In this document: in pieces, positions 7,107 through 12,680 of the stretch | Layout of the letters: each line of letters begins with the position of its first letter | Numbering within the stretch: position 1 is the stretch's first letter | DNA from: Tannerellaceae bacterium | GTDB lineage: Bacteria; Bacteroidota; Bacteroidia; Bacteroidales; Tannerellaceae | Direction of reading: 5' to 3' | Assembly: GCA_031267205.1 (NCBI GenBank) | Contig: JAIRZN010000041.1 | Coordinates: 1 to 13,894, forward strand | Length of the DNA stretch: 13,894 nucleotides | Notes under the pieces: generated by a model | The model's database searches: none | What the model was told of the DNA's origin: nothing | Seen by the model: the letters and a program-made list of their open reading frames with translations, nothing else | Program-made: the position numbers and the translations under genes

Positions 7107-7141
7107 CAAATGTATATACGGATTTTTTCATACTTGTCAAA
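7107..7141 (-). promoter_or_regulatory. Bacteroidetes-type promoter of the envelope operon
   Basis: On the minus strand, TTTG (7141-7138), 23 nt, then TACATTTG (7114-7107), an exact TAnnTTTG box. The leader to the ATG at 7066 would be about 35 nt. Because this is the housekeeping-type element, the operon need not depend on the neighbouring ECF sigma factor. In the rest of the divergent region (to 7287) I saw A-rich sequence but no clear second promoter. Confidence 0.6.
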
Positions 7142-7287
7142 GAAAACGGTCGCATCCACCAACTACCGTCAGCTATCCACAAAGCAGTCGCCACAGCCAC
7201 AAAATAAAAAGGAACCAAAAAAACCCTGCGGTGACGGTGTGACTTTTTTGCATATCTTGCGACTAACGGAGAAAAGGCAATCTGAGC

Positions 7288-7785
7288 ATGAACTTACAGA
7301 ACAGGGCAACGCGGGAAAGGGATTTCATTCGTATGATTAAGGAAAACGAACTCATTATATATAAGGTTTGTTCGTTGTACGTATCCGAAGAGTTTAGTGT
7401 CGAGGATTTATATCAGGAAACCGTGCTCAACCTCTGGCGCGCGTTCCCCGGATTCAGGCACGAGTGTAGCCGCTCGACGTATATCTACCGCGTGGCGCTC
7501 AACACTTGTATTTCAGGGCTGCGTAGGGCCGGAAGTCGCGGAAAGCACGTATCGCTAAACTTATTGGACGAACTGGCGTTTGTGGGCGAGAGCGCCGGCG
7601 AGGATGTACGCGAGCTATACTCGCTTATCCGCCGGCTCGACAAGTTCGAACGCTCGCTCATCTTGCTCTGGCTGGAGGAGAAGCCGTACAGGGAGATTGC
7701 CGAAATAACAGGATTGTCGTTGAGTAATGTGGCCACAAAACTGAAACGAATAAAGGATAAATTAATCAAATTGTCGAACCAATAA
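7288..7785 (+). CDS. ECF-type RNA polymerase sigma factor
   Basis: A 165-residue sigma-70 family factor with only the two domains of the extracytoplasmic-function group. Region 2 spans about 20-80, including the SVEDLYQETVLNLWRAF core helix (37-53) and the YIYRVALNTCISGLRR segment (65-80). Region 4 spans about 112-162, with the helix-turn-helix YREIAEITGLSLSNVATKLK (134-153) that reads the -35 element. The ATG at 7288 lies 10 nt after GGAGAAAAGG, an unusually purine-rich leader for this window; Met16 is a possible later start. The next gene begins 10 bp past the stop and encodes a membrane protein, so the pair is probably co-transcribed. No clear TAnnTTTG box was found upstream; autoregulation by the ECF factor itself is possible. 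Targets unknown, the divergent envelope operon being the obvious candidate. Confidence 0.92.
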   Translation: MNLQNRATRERDFIRMIKENELIIYKVCSLYVSEEFSVEDLYQETVLNLWRAFPGFRHECSRSTYIYRVALNTCISGLRRAGSRGKHVSLNLLDELAFVGESAGEDVRELYSLIRRLDKFERSLILLWLEEKPYREIAEITGLSLSNVATKLKRIKDKLIKLSNQ

Positions 7786-7795
7786 AAAGTTGAAC

Positions 7796-8395
7796 ATGGA
7801 ATCGGAAGAATTAAGAAAGACCTGGGCGTCGATAGACCAACGCCTCGGCAAGCAGGAACTACTGAATGAAAATATCATCCGCCGTATGATCGGCGACAGG
7901 GCAGGACGCTCGCTCGGACGGCTGCTCGGCTACGAAGTACTGGGCTTTGCGCTCTACCTGTGCGTCATTTCGGCGATCATCTTCGTGTATTATTTCGAGT
8001 CGTTCCGCGCGATGACTCAATTGGCCGGAGACATAGGCATGCCTGTATTGCTTGCCATATGTATCGCCTCACTCGCGTGGAGCGCGATCAAGATTGTGGG
8101 ACTGATGAAGGTGGATTTTGCCCGGAGCGTGAAGGATAACAGCGTCGTTGTAAATAGGTACAACATACAGATCGCCAGGGAGAAGGTCGCCAGCATCGTC
8201 GGGAATCCGTTAGTATGCCTCGTTGTGATATGGATGTTTGCGACGATGCGCGTAGACGCCTTCCGGTGGATAATTCTCGCCTGCGCACTCGCATTCGGCG
8301 TATTCCTGTCGTATTATACCTACAAGAGACTGTACGACCGCAACATCGCATCCATACGCCGCTGTCTCGAAGAATTGAAGGAGCTGGAAGAGTAG
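7796..8395 (+). CDS. four-helix membrane protein, putative partner of the ECF sigma factor
   Basis: A 199-residue protein with a cytoplasmic, charged N-terminus (1-40, with the amphipathic stretch EELRKTWASIDQRLGKQELL), four predicted membrane helices at about 47-67, 81-103, 137-152 and 157-175, and a charged C-terminal helix. Bacteroidetes ECF sigma genes are often followed by such a protein, and the position suggests an anti-sigma or sensor role. No zinc-binding anti-sigma motif (HxxxCxxC) and no FecR-like domain are seen, so this remains inference. The ATG at 7796 is preferred over an in-frame TTG at 7790. It lies 10 bp downstream of the sigma gene. The cysS gene after it has its own -7 box and is probably a separate unit. 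Confidence 0.75.
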   Translation: MESEELRKTWASIDQRLGKQELLNENIIRRMIGDRAGRSLGRLLGYEVLGFALYLCVISAIIFVYYFESFRAMTQLAGDIGMPVLLAICIASLAWSAIKIVGLMKVDFARSVKDNSVVVNRYNIQIAREKVASIVGNPLVCLVVIWMFATMRVDAFRWIILACALAFGVFLSYYTYKRLYDRNIASIRRCLEELKELEE

Positions 8396-8412
8396 CTTCC
8401 GCACTTATTACG

Positions 8413-8420
8413 TATATTTG
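8413..8420 (+). promoter_or_regulatory. probable -7 box of the cysS promoter
   Basis: TATATTTG matches TAnnTTTG exactly and lies 26 bp before the cysS ATG. No good TTTG was found at the expected -33 distance, so the promoter may be weak or activator-dependent. The gap between the upstream membrane-protein gene and cysS is only 51 bp. Confidence 0.45.
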
Positions 8421-8446
8421 CGGCCAAACGTAATTATCATTTACTT

Positions 8447-9922
8447 ATGGAACATCCGCTGAATATATACAATACGCTTACGAGAAGGAAGGAAATCTTC
8501 GTCCCGCTACACGCGCCGCACGTCGGAATGTACGTATGCGGGCCGACCGTCTACGGCGACGCTCATCTTGGCCACGCACGCCCGGCTATTACCTTCGACA
8601 TGCTCTTTCGATACCTCAAACAGCTCGGTTACAAGGTACGCTACGTGCGTAACATCACCGACGTCGGACACCTGGAGCACGACGCCGACGATGGGGAGGA
8701 CAAGGTGGCTAAGAAGGCTCGCCTCGAACAGCTTGAACCAATGGAAGTGGTGCAGTACTACCTCAACCGCTACCACAAGGCAATGGACGCGCTGAACGTC
8801 CTCCCCCCCGGCATAGAACCGCACGCATCAGGGCATATCATAGAACAAATAGAGCTCGTCGGCAAGATAATCGCCGGAGGATACGCATACGAAAGCGAAG
8901 GCTCGGTTTACTTCGATGTCGAAAAGTATAACGGCGACCACAGGTACGGCATACTGTCCGGGAGAAACATTGAAGACATGCTCAATACGTCGCGCGAACT
9001 GGAGGGACAGGAAGAAAAACGTAACCCGGCGGACTTCGCCCTGTGGAAAAAGGCCCGCCCCGAACATATCATGCGCTGGCCCTCGCCATGGAGCGACGGA
9101 TTCCCCGGCTGGCACTGCGAATGTACGGCTATGGGGAAGAAATACCTTGGGAACCATTTCGACATACACGGCGGCGGGATGGACCTTATCTTCCCGCATC
9201 ACGAGTGCGAGATAGCCCAGGCCGTAGCCTCGCAGGGCGACGATATGGTGCGTTACTGGATGCATAACAATATGATCACCATCGACGGGCAGAAAATGGG
9301 GAAGTCGCTGGGTAATTTTATCACGCTCGACGAGTTCTTCTCCGGCTCACATCCGCAACTGGCCCAGCCCTATTCGCCGATGACCATCCGCTTCTTTATC
9401 CTCCAGGCACATTACCGCAGCACGGTGGACTTCAGCAACGAGGCCTTGCAAGCTTCCGCTAAAGGGCTGGCGCGCCTGATGGAAGCCTGCGGACATATAG
9501 CGGCTCTGCCCTTCGCCGCCGAATCGTCGACCAACATGGTAAAGGGCCTGCGCGCCGGATGCTTCGAGGCGATGAACGACGACCTCAACTCGCCCGTACT
9601 TATATCCAACCTTTTTGAAGCCGCGCGCTTAGTCAACTCCGTAAGGGACGGCAAGGCCACGCTCTCAGCCGCCGACATCAAGGAGCTGCAGGACGTCTTC
9701 ACACTCTTCCTCTTCGACATACTCGGCATAAGCGACGAGACCGCAACGGGAAACAGCCACGACGAAGCCTTCGGCAAAGCCATCGACCTGCTCCTCTCCA
9801 TCCGGCAACAGGCCAAAGCCGCCAAAGACTGGGCCACGTCGGACAAGATACGCAACGAGCTTACCGCATTGGGTTTTGAGATAAAAGACACCAAGGAAGG
9901 CACGGAATGGCGGATAGATTAA
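8447..9922 (+). CDS. cysS: cysteine--tRNA ligase
   Basis: Class I aminoacyl-tRNA synthetase that charges tRNA-Cys with cysteine in the cytoplasm; 491 residues is normal for bacterial CysRS. The HIGH-type signature is HLGH (40-43) in GDAHLGHARP, and the KMSKS-type loop is KMGKS (283-287) in DGQKMGKSLGN. The zinc ligands that recognise cysteine are all present: Cys31 in YVCGPTVYG, Cys226 in WHCECTAMG, and His251 and Glu255 in PHHECEIAQ. The C-terminal part (about 405-491) carries the helical DALR-type and anticodon-binding region, ending in the KDTKEGTEWRID tail typical of the family. The ATG at 8447 gives the conserved start of the protein. Its 3' end overlaps the next gene by 16 bp, so the two are probably co-transcribed. 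Confidence 0.97.
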   Translation: MEHPLNIYNTLTRRKEIFVPLHAPHVGMYVCGPTVYGDAHLGHARPAITFDMLFRYLKQLGYKVRYVRNITDVGHLEHDADDGEDKVAKKARLEQLEPMEVVQYYLNRYHKAMDALNVLPPGIEPHASGHIIEQIELVGKIIAGGYAYESEGSVYFDVEKYNGDHRYGILSGRNIEDMLNTSRELEGQEEKRNPADFALWKKARPEHIMRWPSPWSDGFPGWHCECTAMGKKYLGNHFDIHGGGMDLIFPHHECEIAQAVASQGDDMVRYWMHNNMITIDGQKMGKSLGNFITLDEFFSGSHPQLAQPYSPMTIRFFILQAHYRSTVDFSNEALQASAKGLARLMEACGHIAALPFAAESSTNMVKGLRAGCFEAMNDDLNSPVLISNLFEAARLVNSVRDGKATLSAADIKELQDVFTLFLFDILGISDETATGNSHDEAFGKAIDLLLSIRQQAKAAKDWATSDKIRNELTALGFEIKDTKEGTEWRID

Positions 9923-10350
9923 CCCACACACCACGCGGCAAGATGACAATTCGGGAGTTTTTCAAAGGAGACAAGTTCGCCCTCGCGGCAGGAGTAGAAC
10001 TACTTGAAGTAGGCGACGGATACGCACGGGCGCGTATGGAAATCCTGCCCATGCACCTCAACGGCGGCGGAGTATGCCAGGGGGGAGCGATCTTTACGCT
10101 GGCCGACCTCGCCTTCGCTGCCGCTGTCAACAGCCACGCACGGCTGACCTTCTCGATTACCTCGTCCATCAACTTCTTCCGCTCCGAAAGCCGCGGCTAC
10201 CTCTATGCCGAAGCCCGCGAAGCGTTCAATCACAAGCGCCTTTCGAATTGCGAGGTTAATATCACGAACGAAGCCGGCGAAACGGTCGCCACCTTCTGTG
10301 GAACCGGCTACCGCAAGGATGCCACCCTGCCCTTCGAGCCGGCCGGGTAA
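9907..10350 (+). CDS. PaaI-type hotdog-fold thioesterase
   Basis: A 147-residue acyl-CoA thioesterase of the PaaI/4HBT family. The hotdog signature HLNGGGVCQGGAIFTLADLA (50-69) contains Asn52, the GG pair and the likely catalytic Asp67; FRSESRGYLYAEAR and CEVNITNEAGETVATFCGTG follow as the later strands of the sheet. Such enzymes hydrolyse phenylacetyl-CoA or other aryl or acyl thioesters as a salvage step; no phenylacetate pathway genes are seen here, so the substrate is open. The first ATG (9907) lies inside the end of cysS and is used here because overlap suggests coupled translation; an ATG at 9943 would remove 12 residues and starts closer to where the family's conserved part begins. It converges on yraN with only 5 bp between stop codons. 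Confidence 0.9.
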   Translation: MADRLTHTPRGKMTIREFFKGDKFALAAGVELLEVGDGYARARMEILPMHLNGGGVCQGGAIFTLADLAFAAAVNSHARLTFSITSSINFFRSESRGYLYAEAREAFNHKRLSNCEVNITNEAGETVATFCGTGYRKDATLPFEPAG

Positions 10351-10355
10351 ACCGC

Positions 10356-10730
10356 TCAGCAACATTGCTGCATGGGAGCATAGAAAGCATCCTTGATATG
10401 CTCCGTTTCATATCTCCCTCCGTACTTTACAAGCGTAATAATATCAAAACGTACAGGCATGTCCAACTCGGAGCTGCGCACATAGGAGTCAGCGGCAGCA
10501 ACCGTGCGCCTGATCTTGGCGCTATCGACGGCATCTTCGGGAGCGCGCAAGCAGTTTCCGGAGCGCGTCTTAACCTCCACGACGACTAACTCGTCGCCTT
10601 TCGAAGCAATGATATCTATCTCGTAACGCCGCCAGCGCCAATTGGAGTGAACGATCGTGTATCCTCGATCAATCAGATACTTGCGAGCGTTATCTTCGCC
10701 CTCCCTGCCTGTTATGTTTTGTCTTGCCAT
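10356..10730 (-). CDS. yraN: YraN family (UPF0102) nuclease-like protein
   Basis: A small cytoplasmic protein of 124 residues, the usual family length (115-125). It has the restriction-endonuclease-like core: GREGEDNARKYLIDRGY at 8-24, then the acidic site Glu37 and Asp39 in RRYEIDII, and Glu52 and Lys54 in VVVEVKTRSG. This D/E-x-K arrangement suggests metal-dependent nucleic-acid cleavage or a Holliday-junction-resolvase-like fold, but the biological role of the family is unsettled. The ATG at 10730 lies about 20 nt after the predicted transcription start from a TACATTTG box at 10756-10763. The C-terminus ends in QQCC. It is a single-gene unit, convergent with the thioesterase gene, and backs onto the 41-bp repeat array. 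Confidence 0.92.
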   Translation of the reverse strand: MARQNITGREGEDNARKYLIDRGYTIVHSNWRWRRYEIDIIASKGDELVVVEVKTRSGNCLRAPEDAVDSAKIRRTVAAADSYVRSSELDMPVRFDIITLVKYGGRYETEHIKDAFYAPMQQCC

Positions 10731-10755
10731 GAGATGTGTTTTTCAGGTTCACGCG

Positions 10756-10763
10756 CAAATGTA
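10756..10763 (-). promoter_or_regulatory. probable -7 box of the yraN promoter
   Basis: On the minus strand the sequence reads TACATTTG, an exact TAnnTTTG match, 25 bp before the yraN ATG. No clear TTTG lies at the -33 distance. Between this box and the repeat array (10764-10894) no other feature was recognised. Confidence 0.5.
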
Positions 10764-10894
10764 ATAATAAAGTCGTAATATCACGCAGGAAATACGAAGA
10801 TTAAGGGGTAATGGAAGGATATATCTTTTGTTTCCTGTCCCTCCCAAGCCGCTGTGCAAGAGTAACAAAGAGGGTGGCGCGGCCAAAAAGAGGG

Positions 10895-11250
10895 CGGAAG
10901 CTTTCCACAAAAAAAATTTCGCCCAATCACATTACGGGACGTTTCCCACAAAACAAAATTTAACCAATGACGCTGCGGGAAGCTTTCCACAACAAAAATT
11001 TTAACCAATGACGCCGCGGGAAGCTTTCCACAACAAGAATTTCGCCCAATCGCATTGCGAGACGTTCCCCACAAAACAAATTTTAACCATTGACGCTGCG
11101 GGAAGCTTTCCACAAAAAAAAAATTAACCAATGCGATAGTCGGGAAGCTTTCCACAACAAAAGTTTTAACCAATGACGCCGCGGGACGTTTTCCACAAAA
11201 AAAGTCTCCTCCGGCATACCTGTCTTGTAGCCTTCCGCGAAAAAAATATC
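10895..11250. repeat. array of 41-bp tandem repeats upstream of the DUF6261-type gene
   Basis: Eight clear copies start at 10895, 10936, 10977, 11018, 11059, 11100, 11142 and 11183; a ninth, degenerate copy starts near 11225. Spacing is 41 bp, or 42 bp at two steps. The typical unit begins GGGAAGCTTTCCACAAC, continues through an A/T tract, and ends TTTTAACCAATGACGCCGC. Variants exist: units 2, 5 and 8 have ACGTT in place of AAGCTT, and units 1 and 4 end in TTTCGCCCAATC(A/G)CATT(A/G)C. Each start holds a short inverted repeat (GGAA..TTCC). The whole unit is conserved and there are no unique spacers, so it is not CRISPR. The array ends 85 bp before the DUF6261-type ATG. Function unknown: regulatory, structural or recombinational roles are possible. 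Confidence 0.93.
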
Positions 11251-11290
11251 AAAAAAAAAGGCAGAAAAGAGTACGGAAATAAAAAAACCT

Positions 11291-11298
11291 TACCTTTA
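11291..11298 (+). promoter_or_regulatory. possible -7 box of the DUF6261-type gene
   Basis: TACCTTTA matches TAnnTTTG in all but the last base and lies 37 bp before the ATG at 11336. The region from 11240 to 11287 is a series of A-tracts without a good TTTG at -33. The repeat array ends about 40 bp upstream, so it sits where activators or upstream elements would act. Confidence 0.35.
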
Positions 11299-11335
11299 CG
11301 ACCGATAAATTAATCTTTAAAAAATATATACTGTC

Positions 11336-12478
11336 ATGAAAAGCGTAAAAATTTACACAAGACTTCTTCACTTTTTCCGCAACAGTGAACATTTCGACTT
11401 CTTTAAGTTCATAGTCAGCTTCATAGTCACACGGATAAGCGGCATCCCTGAAATCCTGCAGTCATGGAACGTGTTCAATGGTTTGTTTGAGAAAGAAGAT
11501 GTTATTTTCAAGAAAAGTGCGGCGGCGATAGAAACGAAATATATCGCCGACCTCAACAGCGAACGGCATAGCCTGTTTACCCTGTTCCGCCGCAAGGTAT
11601 CCCTGTCCGAAATCAGCTTGGACGCTACCGAGCGGGATGCGGCCGTGAAGCTTAACGAAGTGCTGACCAACTACAAGTCCATCGGCAAGGCCCCGATGGT
11701 GGAAGTCAGCGCCTTGATCATCAACATGCTTCAAGACCTTGATAAGCCGCGTTACGCGACGCCGGTGACAACGCTCGACCTGTCGGACGTCATCAGCAAG
11801 CTCGAAGCAGCGAACGACAAGTTCAGGAGCCTATACCAGGAACGCTTCCAGAACCTCGAAACTTCGGAAGAGCTGGGCACGATGAAGGACATACGCCTCC
11901 AGGTTGATAAAGCGTTCAAGACATTCACACAGGGCCTTGACGCCGTTTACGTCGTCGGCAAATTATCCGGCAAGGACGTCACGGCGGCCGAGGAAATAAT
12001 CGAGTACATCAACGCCGCAATCGACCAGTACGGGCGCGTCCTGTCGCATCGCGGGTACTCCGCGCCCAAGAAAAGCGACAACAACAATGACGAGAACGAG
12101 GACGGCGGCACGCCTGTCGAGCCGACCATCCCGACGCTTGCCGTGGAGGAACAAAACATCGACGGCGATTTCACGATGACGCTCATCATCTCCGACCAGC
12201 CGGCCTTTGAAGCCATCCTCTATCCTGTGGCCAAAGGCGGTATGCTGAAGCTCACGGCCGATCCGATACCGGACGCATACGACGAATTCCCGATACGCGA
12301 CTTCGAGATGCAATCCGGCAAGCCGATAGGCATGTGGGTCAACCCGCCGAGGGACGACCTTGATTACGACCGCCCCCTGAACAGCTTCGGCCCCTGCGAG
12401 GGCGATGTTTACGACAAGGAAGGCGAGCTGCTGGCCCATATAACAAATTTGCAGTGGCCGACTACGCATAGTCATTGA
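11336..12478 (+). CDS. DUF6261-type protein with acidic linker and extra C-terminal domain
   Basis: A 380-residue protein of unknown function that I assign by eye to the Bacteroidetes family DUF6261, from the N-terminal RNSEHFDFFKFI stretch (15-26) and the mostly helical body with the EISLDATERDAAVKLNEVL and TKYIADLNSERHSLFTLFR pattern. Residues 1-240 look all-alpha. A hydrophilic linker rich in Asn, Asp, Glu and Pro follows (about 244-267), then a distinct C-terminal domain of about 110 residues with beta-type pattern and many Pro, Asp and Gly, ending in THSH. There is no signal peptide and no clear membrane helix, so it is probably cytoplasmic. It stands alone between a 41-bp repeat array upstream and a strong terminator downstream. 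No catalytic motif is recognised. Confidence 0.8.
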   Translation: MKSVKIYTRLLHFFRNSEHFDFFKFIVSFIVTRISGIPEILQSWNVFNGLFEKEDVIFKKSAAAIETKYIADLNSERHSLFTLFRRKVSLSEISLDATERDAAVKLNEVLTNYKSIGKAPMVEVSALIINMLQDLDKPRYATPVTTLDLSDVISKLEAANDKFRSLYQERFQNLETSEELGTMKDIRLQVDKAFKTFTQGLDAVYVVGKLSGKDVTAAEEIIEYINAAIDQYGRVLSHRGYSAPKKSDNNNDENEDGGTPVEPTIPTLAVEEQNIDGDFTMTLIISDQPAFEAILYPVAKGGMLKLTADPIPDAYDEFPIRDFEMQSGKPIGMWVNPPRDDLDYDRPLNSFGPCEGDVYDKEGELLAHITNLQWPTTHSH

Positions 12479-12532
12479 CGACACATTCCATGCAGGCGGC
12501 CGGTTATGACGATACGGCCCCTGCTGTGTGTT

Positions 12533-12567
12533 AGGGCCGGCGCCTTGTGTGTGCGCCGGCCCTTTTT
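12533..12567 (+). terminator. strong intrinsic terminator of the DUF6261-type gene
   Basis: AGGGCCGGCGC (12533-12543) and GCGCCGGCCCT (12553-12563) form a perfect, very GC-rich 11-bp stem with a 9-nt loop, followed at once by a T-run. It lies 55 bp past the stop codon and isolates the gene from glyA. Confidence 0.9.
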
Positions 12568-12594
12568 GCGTCCGCCCGCCCGCAGGCGCGTCCC

Positions 12595-12624
12595 TTTAGT
12601 ATACGGGAAAATTAAATACCTTTG
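12595..12624 (+). promoter_or_regulatory. Bacteroidetes-type promoter of glyA
   Basis: TACCTTTG (12617-12624) is an exact TAnnTTTG box. TTTA (12595-12598), 18 nt upstream, is an approximate -33 element. The leader to the ATG at 12681 is about 50 nt and AT-rich. Confidence 0.6.
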
Positions 12625-12680
12625 CTGTCGCGAGTTATTTCGCACGTAACTAAATAAATTGATTTAAAATTATACACGAA

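Noticed and set aside
7098..7340. Plus-strand open frame of 80 codons upstream of and overlapping the ECF sigma gene
   Set aside because: It covers the divergent promoter region, has low-complexity Lys/Gln composition, and overlaps the well-supported sigma factor start.
8828..9265. Minus-strand frames inside cysS
   Set aside because: The plus strand encodes a complete cysteinyl-tRNA synthetase with all motifs; the opposite frames are by-products of its GC-rich codon use.
10357..10370. CAGCA/TGCTG inverted repeat between the thioesterase and yraN stop codons as a bidirectional terminator
   Set aside because: The stem is only 5 bp, no T-run follows on either strand, and most of it lies within the yraN coding end.
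10781..11173. Minus-strand open frame of 130 codons across the repeat array
   Set aside because: It arises because three 41-bp units equal 41 codons, so a stop-free frame recurs. It begins with TTG, has no promoter or leader signal, and its product (repeated VESFPQR-type segments rich in Cys and Trp) resembles no folded protein.
10895..11250. CRISPR array
   Set aside because: The whole 41-bp period is conserved, with no unique spacers of similar length, and no cas genes are present.
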